A DNA stretch of 64,000 nucleotides, taken from NCBI GenBank assembly GCA_046349035.1, contig JAXMDC010000002.1, forward strand, positions 372,001-436,000. Direction: 5' to 3'. Source of the stretch: JAXMDC01 sp046349035. Its GTDB lineage: Bacteria > Pseudomonadota > Alphaproteobacteria > Rhizobiales > Kaistiaceae. How positions within the stretch are numbered: the first letter of the stretch is position 1; each line of letters opens with the position of its first letter. The translations under genes and the position numbers were made by a program. The notes below the pieces were generated by a model. That model made no database searches. It was not told the origin of the DNA and saw only the letters and a list, made by a program, of their open reading frames with translations. This document shows positions 35,219-43,650 of this stretch, piece by piece.

Positions 35219-36130
35219 GTGCGTAATGGAGTTTGCGCCGCGTTCCTGGCGGTTGTTGTGGCGATCTTGGCGCCGCCGGTCCTCGCCAACGAGGACGCGA
35301 CCTATCCTGACACGCAGTTCGGCATTCCGGAGCGGCTTCGCCAACTCGCTCCCGCGCCGACAGTCGCTCCGGCTCCGGCATTGACGGCTCCTCGCCAAGC
35401 TTTGGCGCCCGCACCCGCTGCGCCGCCAAGCGTCCGTCCGCCCGCCGGCGTGCCGCGCCTGCCGACACCGGCCGCCCCCGGCCAGGCCTATGGCTACGGC
35501 CCCGAGCCGGTGCGGCCGAGCGTGCCGCCAACCCTCGGCGGTTTGGCTTGTGTTGCCCTGACCTTCGACGACGGCCCCGACCCCAATCTGACCCCGCGCC
35601 TTCTCGCCGTACTGGCCGCCGAAGGCGTCAAGGCGACCTTCTTCGTCCTCGGCAGCAAGACCGCGACCTGGCCGAATGTCGTGCGGGCCGCTGCCGACGC
35701 CGGCAACGAGATCGGCAACCACAGCTGGGACCACCCGCCGCTGCCATCGCTCGGCGACGATGCGGTCCGCCGCCAGATCGCCAATACCGATGCTGCCATA
35801 CAGCGGGCGATCGGCTCCACCCCGCGCGTGCTCCGTCCGCCCTACGGCTCGATTAGCCCGCGCGTGCGAGCCCTGGACAGCCGTCCTTGGGTGCTCTGGT
35901 ACACCGATACGCAGGACTGGCGGACGCACAACGGTAACACCACCATCAACGTCGCCAGCGCCACGCCGACCGGCTCGATCGTCCTCATGCACGACACCCA
36001 GCCAAGCACCGTGAACGCCGCCGAGGGCCTGATCCGCAACCTCAAGGGGCGCGGCTTCAAATTCGTCACCGTCTCGGAGATGTTGGCCGGCGCCTGCGGT
36101 TCCTATCCGGCGCGGCAGGTCAGCCTCTAG
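35219..36130 (+). CDS. Polysaccharide deacetylase (NodB domain), exported
   Basis: The GTG at 35219 follows GGGGGAG and begins a signal peptide (RNGVCAAFLAVVVAILAPPV); starts at 35159 or 35210 are possible. A Pro/Ala-rich linker (about 40-120) precedes the NodB domain with all motifs: TFDDGPDPN (catalytic base), GNHSWDHPPL (metal His pair), LRPPYGSIS and the end-motif IVLMHDTQ. It removes N-acetyl or O-acetyl groups from a cell-envelope polysaccharide. The gene is intact and stands alone. Confidence 0.88.
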   Translation: MRNGVCAAFLAVVVAILAPPVLANEDATYPDTQFGIPERLRQLAPAPTVAPAPALTAPRQALAPAPAAPPSVRPPAGVPRLPTPAAPGQAYGYGPEPVRPSVPPTLGGLACVALTFDDGPDPNLTPRLLAVLAAEGVKATFFVLGSKTATWPNVVRAAADAGNEIGNHSWDHPPLPSLGDDAVRRQIANTDAAIQRAIGSTPRVLRPPYGSISPRVRALDSRPWVLWYTDTQDWRTHNGNTTINVASATPTGSIVLMHDTQPSTVNAAEGLIRNLKGRGFKFVTVSEMLAGACGSYPARQVSL

Positions 36131-36137
36131 CGCCCGA

Positions 36138-36476
36138 CTAGTCCTCCTCGCCAGACGGATCCGCCATCGCGGCCTGAAGCGCTGCCGAGTCCGTGCAGGG
36201 CGTCGCCGCCGGAAACGTCTCCGGCGCGAGCGTCTCCCTGCCGGCCCAGGTGAGATGCACGACGGCGTAGCCGCCGTCATCGAGCGCAATGACGATGTCG
36301 TCGCTCGCAAGACTGCGCCCGATCACCGTCGCCGTCCGCCCGTAGAGCCAGTGCGGAGGCGCAAGCTCGCGCTGGAGCTCCGCCTCCAAACCCTCTCGCT
36401 CCCGCGCATCGGCGACCGCCCGCCACTGCGGCGGCCAGCGGATCGTCGGCTCGTCACCTCGCTCTGAAGCAGTCAT
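36138..36476 (-). CDS. Small protein of unknown function
   Basis: A 112-residue frame from the ATG at 36476, with GGGAGAG upstream. It begins MTASERGDEPTIRWPPQWRA and has a central VIGRSLASDDIVIALDDGGY and an acidic end. I do not recognise it. It points toward the deacetylase gene end and away from the phage-associated fusion gene 75 bp to its right. The region between must hold the promoter of the fusion gene. Low complexity is absent, so it is probably a real gene. Confidence 0.5.
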   Translation of the reverse strand: MTASERGDEPTIRWPPQWRAVADAREREGLEAELQRELAPPHWLYGRTATVIGRSLASDDIVIALDDGGYAVVHLTWAGRETLAPETFPAATPCTDSAALQAAMADPSGEED

Positions 36477-36551
36477 CCGCTCTCCCGGACCGGGCGCCTC
36501 CCTGCTCGGAGTCTCTGCTCGCGCTCCTTCGACACTGAACAAGGCACTCCC

Positions 36552-38642
36552 ATGCTCAACATTGTCTGCCTCAACGCCGGCGACTACCAGGGTCACGGCG
36601 CCAAGTACGTCAACCGCCTCCACGATATGGTGCGGCGGAACCTTGCAGAGGGGTTCCCCGGCCGTTTCGTTTGCTTCACCGACGACCCCGACGCTGCGGC
36701 CTACAACCCCGGCATCTCGCTGAAGCCGTTGCCGGTACCTGGCCTTGGCGGCTGGTGGAACAAGCTCGCGCTCTTCAAGGCCGATCTCTTCCCGGCCGGC
36801 GACCGTGTGCTCTTCCTCGATCTCGACACCGTCATCGCCGGGCGCCTCGACGAGATCGCCGCTTATGACGGGCCTTTCGCCATCCTCCGCGACTTCCTGC
36901 GCCCCCGGGGTTGGCAGTCGAGCGTGATGGCCTGGCCGGCCGGCTTCGGCGAGGGCATCTGGACCGCCTACGACAAGGCCGGCCGGCCAGAAATCCCCGG
37001 CGGCGACCAGGCCTGGATCGAGGCCATGATCTCCCATGCCGACGTCTGGCAGGATCTCTTCCCCGGCCGCTTCGTCTCTTACAAGCAGAGCCGCGGCGCG
37101 GTTCCCGAGACCGCGAGCGTCGTGGTCTTCCACGGCGAGCCGCGCCCGCACCAGGTGCTGACCGGCTGGGTGCGCGAGGTGTGGAAGGTCGGCGGCCTCT
37201 CGCGTGCCGATCTCGACGTCGTGTGCAACACCGGTAACGCGCGCCTCCTCGCCAACATCGAAGCCGCCGCCGCCCGCGACTTGCCGTGGTTCGACTTCGC
37301 GCCCGACCGCGCCGAGGCGGCCGTCATCGTCGGCGGCGGGCCCTCGCTCGCCGAAAGCCGCGACGCGCTCGTTGCTCTCCGCGCTCTCGGTTGCCCGCTC
37401 TGGGCGCTCAACGGGGCGCACTCCTGGCTGGTCGAGGCGGGCCTCGCCCCGGACGTGACGGTGCTCCTCGACGCCCGGCCGGAGACCGCGGCATTCGTAA
37501 CGCCGCCGGCGCCCGGCACCACCTATCTAGTCGCCTCGCAATGCGATCCCGCGGTCTTCGAGGCGCTCGCCGGCGCCAAGGTCGTGCTCTTCCACAATCA
37601 GACGCCGGGAGCTGTCGACCTGCTCGCCCGGATCGCTCCCCGCGAAAAGCCGGTGCACCTCTTCGCAGCCGGTACCACGGTCGGCATGAAGGCGCTGGCG
37701 CTCGCCCGCCGCTCCGGCCATCGCGCCTTCCATCTCTACGGGATGGACTCGAGCTACTGCGACGGTGCCGGCCACGCCTACCCGCAGCCGCAGAACGCCG
37801 GCGAACCGCTACTCGATGTCCTCTGCGGCACGCGCACGTTCCGCGCCGCCCCCTGGATGGTGACCCAGGTCGCCGATTTCCAGGACCTCGCGCGCACCCT
37901 CGTCGCCGAAGGTTGCACCCTCGCCGTCGCCGGGGACGGCCTCCTCGCCGAGGTCGCCCGCCAGATGGCGATTGAGCCGCCGGTGATCGAAGGGCGCTTT
38001 CAGGAGATCGGCGGCTTCCTCTGGCCGCTCGCCGATCGCCACGCCGCCCGTGCCATCCTCGCCGAGGTCGAGGCCGTGCCCCGCGTCGTCGCCCGTTGTC
38101 GTGGCCGCGCGCTCGCCGTGCAGGCCGGCGGCAATGTCGGCGTCTTCGCTCACCGGCTGGCGGAACACTTCGCCCGCGTCGTCACCTTCGAGCCGGAGGC
38201 AGAGAATTACGCCTGCCTCGCCCGCAATCTCGCCGGCCTCGGCAACGTCGACAGCGTCAATGCGGCGGTCGGCGACGGCTCGCGAGACTCCGCCTCGCTG
38301 ATCCGCTCGCCCGACAACGCCGGCGCACACTGCCTCGCGGCCGGGGGCGGGGAGGGCGAACGCGCTGCGCTAGTAGCCCTCGACAACCTCAAGCTCACGG
38401 CCTGCGACCTCATCTGGCTCGACATCGAGGGCTACGAGCTGTTCGCTCTTAAGGGCGCCGCGCAGACCATCGCTCGCTTCGCGCCGGTAATCGTCGTCGA
38501 GGAGAAGGGTCTCGGCACGCAGTATGGCGTTCGGCAAGGAAGCGTTGCCGCCTGGCTTGCCGAGCGCGGCTACGTCCTGGCCGATCGCTTCGGCCGTGAC
38601 GTCCTCTTCGAAAAGCCGGCTGCCGCCGTCGCAGCCGCCTGA
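36552..38642 (+). CDS. Three-domain fusion: glycosyltransferase, DUF115, FkbM methyltransferase
   Basis: A 696-residue intact protein. Residues 1-225 resemble a GT8-like glycosyltransferase: LNIVCLNAGDYQGHGAKYVN, the metal-binding DLD in RVLFLDLDTVIAG (about 86-98) and VVFHGEPRPH. Residues about 250-470 are a DUF115/MptE-like domain (AAVIVGGGPSLAESRDALV and LYGMDSSYCDGAGHAY). Residues about 510-690 are an FkbM-type SAM methyltransferase (LAVQAGGNVGVFAHRLAEHF, VTFEPEAENYACLARN, LIWLDIEGYEL). It probably sugar-modifies and O-methylates a surface glycan or virion component. It lies upstream of phage head-completion genes, with ACAAGGCACTCCC before its ATG. Confidence 0.85.
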   Translation: MLNIVCLNAGDYQGHGAKYVNRLHDMVRRNLAEGFPGRFVCFTDDPDAAAYNPGISLKPLPVPGLGGWWNKLALFKADLFPAGDRVLFLDLDTVIAGRLDEIAAYDGPFAILRDFLRPRGWQSSVMAWPAGFGEGIWTAYDKAGRPEIPGGDQAWIEAMISHADVWQDLFPGRFVSYKQSRGAVPETASVVVFHGEPRPHQVLTGWVREVWKVGGLSRADLDVVCNTGNARLLANIEAAAARDLPWFDFAPDRAEAAVIVGGGPSLAESRDALVALRALGCPLWALNGAHSWLVEAGLAPDVTVLLDARPETAAFVTPPAPGTTYLVASQCDPAVFEALAGAKVVLFHNQTPGAVDLLARIAPREKPVHLFAAGTTVGMKALALARRSGHRAFHLYGMDSSYCDGAGHAYPQPQNAGEPLLDVLCGTRTFRAAPWMVTQVADFQDLARTLVAEGCTLAVAGDGLLAEVARQMAIEPPVIEGRFQEIGGFLWPLADRHAARAILAEVEAVPRVVARCRGRALAVQAGGNVGVFAHRLAEHFARVVTFEPEAENYACLARNLAGLGNVDSVNAAVGDGSRDSASLIRSPDNAGAHCLAAGGGEGERAALVALDNLKLTACDLIWLDIEGYELFALKGAAQTIARFAPVIVVEEKGLGTQYGVRQGSVAAWLAERGYVLADRFGRDVLFEKPAAAVAAA

Positions 38643-38713
38643 CCCGCGCGCACCCGACACACCTGAACGCTTGCAAGCGGCCGCCAATCCCGGCGCCCCG
38701 AAAGGAGAAGACT

Positions 38714-39256
38714 ATGACTCAGGAAGGCTGGTACCCCGCCGTCGAATCTAACCAGGTCGTCGGCCGTTTCGAATGGTACGACAAACTGCACATCGCCGAT
38801 TCTATCGCCGCCGACGAGAAGCGTTACACCAAGATCATCGTGCTCCGGCACAAAGTCGTCGGCACGCATGAGGAGAACGTCACTCCGCTGAAGCCGCACA
38901 ACGAACAGGCGCTGCGCGAACGTTTCCCCGAAGCCTGGACGGCTTTCCAAGGCGAAGTGCCGCCGATCAAGGGCACCCCGCTCACCAAACTCGATCTCTC
39001 TTCCGATCGCGTCGACGCGTTCAAGATTCACGGTATCCTGACCCTCGAGCAGTTGGCCGGGCTCTCCGATGCGCAGTGTCAGGCCGTCGGCTTCGGCACG
39101 CGGAAGCTCCGCACCGACGCCGCCGAGCGTCTCGCCGAACTTCGTACGGTCGCGGTCCAAGCGCCCGCATCGCCGTCCGCCGCCCCGGTTGTGCCGCCGC
39201 CCTCGGCCCGGCGCCGGGGCCGTACCAAGGCCAACGGAGCGGAGGCACGCCAGTGA
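38714..39256 (+). CDS. Phage-associated protein of unknown function
   Basis: A 180-residue protein after AAAGGAGAAG. The first 90 residues are beta-like (MTQEGWYPAVESNQVVGRFE, then RYTKIIVLRHKVVGTHEENV). The centre has a helix-hairpin-helix-like GILTLEQLAGLSDAQCQAVG. The tail is basic and disordered (ARRRGRTKANGAEARQ) and could bind DNA. Its stop overlaps the start of the adaptor gene (GTGA), which places it in the phage head module. No family is recognised. Confidence 0.6.
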   Translation: MTQEGWYPAVESNQVVGRFEWYDKLHIADSIAADEKRYTKIIVLRHKVVGTHEENVTPLKPHNEQALRERFPEAWTAFQGEVPPIKGTPLTKLDLSSDRVDAFKIHGILTLEQLAGLSDAQCQAVGFGTRKLRTDAAERLAELRTVAVQAPASPSAAPVVPPPSARRRGRTKANGAEARQ

Positions 39257-39945
39257 GCCTCCTCTCCATCTGCCAGCGTGCGCTGAGTGAGATCGGCGAC
39301 ACCAATGTGCCGACTTCGATCTACGGCAACATCGACCCGACCGCTGTCCAGCTTCTGGCGCTGCTGACCCGCGGCGGCAAGACGCTCCGCCGCTTCAAGT
39401 GGCAGGCGCTGATCAAGACCGGCACCATTGCCGTTGCCGGCGGGACGCAGGATTACGCGCTGCCGGCCGACTGGCTGGAGTTCGACCCGCTGACCTTCTG
39501 GGACGAAGACGCCGGCTACGACCTTGTCGGACCGGTATCGCCGGCGCTTTGGAATACGCTCAACTATTCCGGCCTTGTCGGCGCCGGAATGCGGAAATAT
39601 TTCCGCGTCGCCGCCGGCAAGATCTCGCTCTTTCCCGTCCCCACCGCGGTAGCCACGCTCCGCTACTCCTACCGCAGTAAGTATTGGATCGGCGGTCTTG
39701 CCAAAGAGGACTTCACCGACGACACCGATACGGTCGACCTCGACGAGCAGTTGCTGATCGCCGACCTCAAGTGGCGTTATCGTCAGGCCAAGGGCCTCGA
39801 TGACTGGCCGGTGCTTGCGGAGGAGGCCAATCGCCTGCGTGACCTTCTCCTTGCGGCCGACGGTGGAAAGGCCTCGGTCCGTTTCGGCGGCGCCGGCGCG
39901 GTTGCCTCCGCCGGCGCTTTGCCGGAAAGCGGCTTCGGCCTGTGA
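39253..39945 (+). CDS. P22 gp4/tail-adaptor-like head-completion protein
   Basis: The start is the GTG at 39253, overlapping the preceding stop and preceded by GGAGG. The product, SLLSICQRALSEIGDTNVPT onward through LLTRGGKTLRRFKWQALIKT and DYALPADWLEFDPLTFW, matches the adaptor (gp4 or tubular A-like) proteins that attach below the portal in podovirus-type phages. It is 230 residues, intact and beta-rich after a helical start. Its presence without a visible portal gene is notable. Confidence 0.7.
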   Translation: MSLLSICQRALSEIGDTNVPTSIYGNIDPTAVQLLALLTRGGKTLRRFKWQALIKTGTIAVAGGTQDYALPADWLEFDPLTFWDEDAGYDLVGPVSPALWNTLNYSGLVGAGMRKYFRVAAGKISLFPVPTAVATLRYSYRSKYWIGGLAKEDFTDDTDTVDLDEQLLIADLKWRYRQAKGLDDWPVLAEEANRLRDLLLAADGGKASVRFGGAGAVASAGALPESGFGL

Positions 39946-39961
39946 CCGTGCGTAAAACAAA

Positions 39962-39987
39962 GGGCCGGACGGTAGCCCGTCCGGCCC
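39962..39987. terminator. Strong hairpin between convergent genes
   Basis: GGGCCGGACGG (39962-39972), TAGC and CCGTCCGGCCC (39977-39987) form an 11-bp perfect stem. On the minus strand it is followed by a T-rich run (CTTTGTTTTAC), so it is a good terminator for the 40018-40329 gene. It also ends the + strand adaptor transcript. Confidence 0.8.
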
Positions 39988-40017
39988 GGTGAAAAACTGG
40001 CTAGGTCGCGTAAGCCT

Positions 40018-40329
40018 TTAGGCCTTCCGCATACCGCGTTCCTTGAGTTCGGCGTCGGTGAAGGCCGCCTTGTGCGTACGGTGGGCGCGGCCGTCATGCA
40101 GCGGTGACGTCTTGAAGCCGCACACCGGGCAGGGGGCATCCTTCGGCGTACGGGTACCCTTGCGGGCGCCGGCGCGGCCGCCCTCGACCAGGCGGTAGGA
40201 AAAGCCGAGCGCGTTCAGCGCCGCGACCGCCTCGTTAGCTCCGGCGAGCGCCTCAGACTTTGCGCTAGCAAGGATCTTGTTGCGCTCGTCGTCGAGCTGC
40301 TTCAGCTTCTGAAGTGGAGAAAGAGCCAT
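40018..40329 (-). CDS. Small conserved protein with CPVCG motif
   Basis: A 103-residue protein starting MALSPLQKLKQLDDERNKIL, a helical coiled-coil-like N-terminus, then ALNALGFSYRLVEGG, a basic linker and a Cys pair in DAPCPVCGFKTSPLHDGRAH that may bind zinc with the His residues. The layout, with a helical N-terminus and a small C-terminal metal site, is shared by small proteins I recall from alphaproteobacteria, but their function is unknown. It has its own terminator and faces the phage genes. Confidence 0.6.
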   Translation of the reverse strand: MALSPLQKLKQLDDERNKILASAKSEALAGANEAVAALNALGFSYRLVEGGRAGARKGTRTPKDAPCPVCGFKTSPLHDGRAHRTHKAAFTDAELKERGMRKA

Positions 40330-40949
40330 TGAATGTTTCCTGAAAGGAATGACGCCCTGCTACTACGGCGCTAATCGCTGCGAAGTCAACCGACATCGAA
40401 GAAAACATTATACGACGCGGCTAGTTCTAGACTATTGACAAGGGCATTCGGCATCGTCGCCGCTAAGTTGCCGCTTACGGCACCCCGCCAACTAACGCGG
40501 GCGCGGAGTTCGCGGCTTTCGGGCGGAGTGGTACCCTCATCGAGAAATCGGGTCTGAACCAAGAGTCCAGCCTAACGCTGGGTCATCCTTGGATGGTCAC
40601 ACGGCTTTCGGTAAGCCGGCCAAGAAGCTTGATTTTATTAGACCTTGCTAGAACGCGCACCAGAACTGGACTCGGCAGCAGAATCGGACTCGCCAGTGAG
40701 ACCGGCGCTTCGACGGCGGTGCGCGACCGGGGCTATTGCCGTGGCGAGGCGTCATCGGTGTGTCGAGGCGCCCACTATCGCAACACTACGAACACGATTT
40801 GTTCCCGCCGAAAGTTGCCGGTTGGTTCGTTTTTGCGATGAGCCCGCGGAGCGTGTCATCGCTCCGAGAAGTCTGACCAGCAGACAGGAAAGCTTGTGGG
40901 CGGTTCATAACTAGCCGTCCTCAGTCGGCCCCGCCTTCCGAAACCGACG
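40330..40949. other. 620-bp gap with no supported gene
   Basis: The first 110 bp are AT-richer and probably hold the promoter of the minus-strand gene at 40329. The remaining bases show only short, unconserved frames on both strands and no RNA gene or clear repeat. It leads into the remnant of a repeat-protein cassette. Confidence 0.5.
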
Positions 40950-41172
40950 ATGAATTCTCAAAGCTCGGAGGTTAGGCAAACGACCGACTGAGCAACGCGC
41001 TCCGTAGGGCTTTCAGGACCGTCTTCGGCCGCATCGAATGCCGAGGCCGTGTGAAGCCGATACCGCGTATTGCAACAGTCTGCGCGGGGGCAAATAGGCG
41101 CGGCATGTCACCAACAGGCGAAGCAGCGCTACGGCAACTGCCTAGCAGGCGGCACATTCCACCTCTCAACTT
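40950..41172 (+). pseudogene. Remnant of the LGG-DPL repeat protein
   Basis: The frame reads DDEFSKLGG, then a TAG where Ser stands in the 47585 copy, then ANDRLSNALR and AFRTVFGRIE. Those stretches are close to DDEFSKLGGSANDPLSNALR and AFRKVFGRID at 47585. The far end, in two phases, gives CHQQAKQRYGNCLAG and HIPPLNF, the same Cys/RY/PPL tail as the 13311 copy. So one nonsense change and at least two indels separate it from an intact gene. Most of the middle is missing. Confidence 0.55.
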
Positions 41173-41183
41173 TCGAGGCTCCG

Positions 41184-41327
41184 ATGATCATCGCAACGCG
41201 AATGTTGGCCACGCGAGAGAAGAGTGGCGACGTGCCGGTTGCCGTCCGGCTGCTCGCACCTGAACATTCCGACCAATCGGCCGATGCGCGAGAGCTGCCG
41301 CGGGTGAGGGTGCGCAGGTCAGCTTAG
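41184..41327 (+). pseudogene. 5' fragment of a DUF6968-like gene
   Basis: The ATG at 41184 begins MIIATRMLATREKSGDVPVA and continues VRLLAPEHSD, the typical DUF6968 N-terminus. The reading frame then degenerates into an Arg-rich stretch and stops at a TAG at 41325-41327, overlapping the end of the convergent glycosyltransferase. Only about a third of the family length remains. It follows the repeat-protein remnant just as the 13878 copy does. Confidence 0.5.
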
Positions 41328-42337
41328 CTGTTCTTGCGTCGCTCCCCCTTGCCCGGCGACAGCCGCCAGGCAAGCGCGCCGCCCCCGATCTTTGCCGCAT
41401 AGCGGAAGGCAGTCCACCGGTGGACCGGCGCCGGGTGCGCCCTTGCCACGCGAAGAAACGCGCGAGCCTCCCGATACTGGCCGATCTTGACCAACTGGCG
41501 CGCGACGCGAAGCGCGAGCCAGGCCTTGCGGTATTGCAGCACTGCTTTGCCGACGCCATGCGCGGTGAGGCGATTGAGCGCTGCCGCCGCGGAGAGGAAC
41601 CGGCGCCGGGGTGCAAGGGTGAGCCGTCGCGCCGCCCGCGCCTCGTCGAGATGGTAGACCAGCACTTCGGCCGCAACCGTGATTACCGGCGCGCGTGCTA
41701 TCAGCGCCGCCCAGTAGCAAGTGTCTTCGTCATAGCGAAGGCCTTCCGGAAAGCGCGCCGACAGCGCAACCCCGCGCCGCACCAGCGCACTGCCGATGGC
41801 AATCGGCCAAAGGCGGTTGGCGAGGTAGGCATCGGCGTTGGCGAGCGGGCGGTCGCCATAGCCGTGCGGCACCTTGAGCTTGTCCGGACGAGCGGCCGTC
41901 CGCCGCCGCGTGGCGCCGACCGACAATCCTGCCGCAGGGTTTGCCGCCAGCGGCTCAAGCAGCCTGCCGATGGCACCGGCCGCCAATTCGTCGTCGGCGT
42001 CGAGGAAAAGAACGAATGCGCCGCGTGCGCGCTCGAGGCCGATATTGCGCGCGGCGCCCGCATCGCCGGCCGCTGCCGCGATCACCTGCAAAGGCAGGCC
42101 GAGGCGGCCGGCAGTCTCCCGAGCTCGCTCCGCCGTCGCGTCGCTAGACCCATCGTCGACCAGCAGTACCTCGGCGATCAGCGCGCGGTCGGCGGCAAGG
42201 CTGGCCAGCGTGGCGGGGAGGGTGGCCGCGGCGTTTCTGGCGGCGATGACGACCGAGACGGTCGGCTCGCTCGCCACGGGGGTAGCCAGCGGCCCACTCA
42301 TGCCGAGCCGCCCGAGCGGAGCGCGCGGCTCATTCAT
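41324..42337 (-). CDS. Family 2 glycosyltransferase
   Basis: A 337-residue GT2 enzyme: SVVIAARNAAATLPATLASL, nucleotide site LLVDDGSSDATAE, and metal-binding DAD in FVLFLDADDELAAG, then DEDTCYWAALIARA in the acceptor part. A C-terminal extension of about 90 helical residues follows. It starts inside the stop codon of the upstream Prim-Pol gene (TCATTCAT region), so the two are coupled. It adds sugars to an unknown acceptor. Confidence 0.85.
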   Translation of the reverse strand: MNEPRAPLGRLGMSGPLATPVASEPTVSVVIAARNAAATLPATLASLAADRALIAEVLLVDDGSSDATAERARETAGRLGLPLQVIAAAAGDAGAARNIGLERARGAFVLFLDADDELAAGAIGRLLEPLAANPAAGLSVGATRRRTAARPDKLKVPHGYGDRPLANADAYLANRLWPIAIGSALVRRGVALSARFPEGLRYDEDTCYWAALIARAPVITVAAEVLVYHLDEARAARRLTLAPRRRFLSAAAALNRLTAHGVGKAVLQYRKAWLALRVARQLVKIGQYREARAFLRVARAHPAPVHRWTAFRYAAKIGGGALAWRLSPGKGERRKNS

Positions 42338-42972
42338 TCCGGCTCGAAGTAGCCGCGCCGGAGCAGGCGATCGTGCCAGCGCTTGGCGGGGGAGGCCGGA
42401 TGTAGCGAAATGGCCTGGAGATCGCCGATGATCTGCGGTTCGACGTCAAGCAGCGAACGCCCCTCGACCCAGCTATAGCTGCTGCCGTCCCGGAGGCGCG
42501 AGGGCGCGCTGACCGCATAGCCGCCGAGCGCCTTGATGTGGCCCGCCCGCCGGAAGCCGAAATGCATGCTGCTCGACACCGTCGGCTGCGGGCAGCGGAC
42601 GTAGACATGCGCGCCGCGCGGGGTCAATTCGACCGGCGTCGATCCAACCAGCGCGGCGTGGCGGTCACGCCAGCGCTCGAAGACCTCGCGGCTGTCGAAA
42701 TCGAGGATGACGAGGTCGCCGGCACCGCCGAGGATCCCGAGATTGCCGCCATCGCCGGCAAACCAGCGTCGCACCGTCTCTTCAGGCGGCGGGCATTGCG
42801 CCAGGGTGAAGGCGATGCCGGTGAAGGCCAACTCCTTCAGTACCTTACGACGCGTAGCCAGGTGCACCGGCCTGTAGCCCATGGCGGCAAGGTCGAGATG
42901 CTTGCCGCCGCCGACCAGCGGCACGGCGATAAATCCCTTGGCCCGGAGCGCCAACGCATAGTCGAGCAGCAT
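42334..42972 (-). CDS. Stand-alone Prim-Pol domain (bifunctional DNA primase/polymerase, N-terminal)
   Basis: I chose the ATG at 42972 (MLLDYALALRAKGFIAVPLV), the usual Prim-Pol beginning; a TTG at 43008 would add twelve residues. The conserved centre NLGILGGAGDLVILDFDS holds the metal-binding DFD, and RGAHVYVRCP is the following strand. Such domains make primers or fill gaps, normally in phages, plasmids or integrated elements, joined to a helicase. Here no helicase follows. The next gene is a glycosyltransferase in the same operon. It may be a phage replication remnant. Confidence 0.75.
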   Translation of the reverse strand: MLLDYALALRAKGFIAVPLVGGGKHLDLAAMGYRPVHLATRRKVLKELAFTGIAFTLAQCPPPEETVRRWFAGDGGNLGILGGAGDLVILDFDSREVFERWRDRHAALVGSTPVELTPRGAHVYVRCPQPTVSSSMHFGFRRAGHIKALGGYAVSAPSRLRDGSSYSWVEGRSLLDVEPQIIGDLQAISLHPASPAKRWHDRLLRRGYFEPE

Positions 42973-43107
42973 CGGCCGCCTTGTTCCACGTTTGGCCGCC
43001 AGGGCCAAGTTGGCGGGCGGGGGCGGGGCGCCTCTCCGCCCGGAGGGCGGTGCGATCTCGGGCTGGTGATTTCCTCCTGATCGCTGGCGCCCGGCAAGGT
43101 TGCGGCC

Positions 43108-43650
43108 ATGGCGAGCGCACGCGTAGTTCTAGCCTTCCTTCTGACGTTGGCGGCGGCGCCGGCCGGCCTTTCCGCCGATTGCAACGATACGCCGGCGCGC
43201 CCCGACCCATCGATCCGGCGATGCTTGATCGAGCCGGAGATGTACGCGGAGTTCGCGCGGGAGTTCGACGAGCGTGTCAACCTCGTCGTCATCGATAGCG
43301 CCGGCGGCTACGTCGACAAAGCAGTGAAGATCGCCAGTGCGATCAAGGCGCGAAATCTCGACGTCGTCTTCCACGGGCGCTGCTACTCCGCCTGCGCGAA
43401 CTACGTCTTTCTAGCCGCCAATGTGCGCACACTGATCGACGACGTCGAGGTCGCCTGGCACGGCAGCCTCGACCTTATCCATCGCTGCGACCCCGAATAC
43501 CGCCGGCCGAGCCTTATCCAAGAGCCGGTCTCGGCCTACATGGACGACCACCGCGCATTGCTCGACAGCTTCGGCTCGGAAAGGCGTCGCCTCCTTTCGC
43601 GCCTGGCGAGCGATCCGCCGGCGCTGCGGCCTCAGCCGCGGGAAACGTGA
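43108..43650 (+). CDS. Exported ClpP/crotonase-fold protein (COG3904-type)
   Basis: A signal peptide (VVLAFLLTLAAAPAGLSA) precedes an SppA/ClpP-like domain. The substrate-strand motif is VVIDSAGGYVDKAVKIASAI and the catalytic-type Ser lies in FHGRCYSACANYVFLAANV, the Cys-x-Ser-Ala-Cys pattern of the COG3904 family of periplasmic proteins. A later His in VAWHGSLDLIH may complete a dyad. It could be a small periplasmic peptidase. Its end overlaps the convergent membrane protein gene by 19 bp. Confidence 0.7.
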   Translation: MASARVVLAFLLTLAAAPAGLSADCNDTPARPDPSIRRCLIEPEMYAEFAREFDERVNLVVIDSAGGYVDKAVKIASAIKARNLDVVFHGRCYSACANYVFLAANVRTLIDDVEVAWHGSLDLIHRCDPEYRRPSLIQEPVSAYMDDHRALLDSFGSERRRLLSRLASDPPALRPQPRET

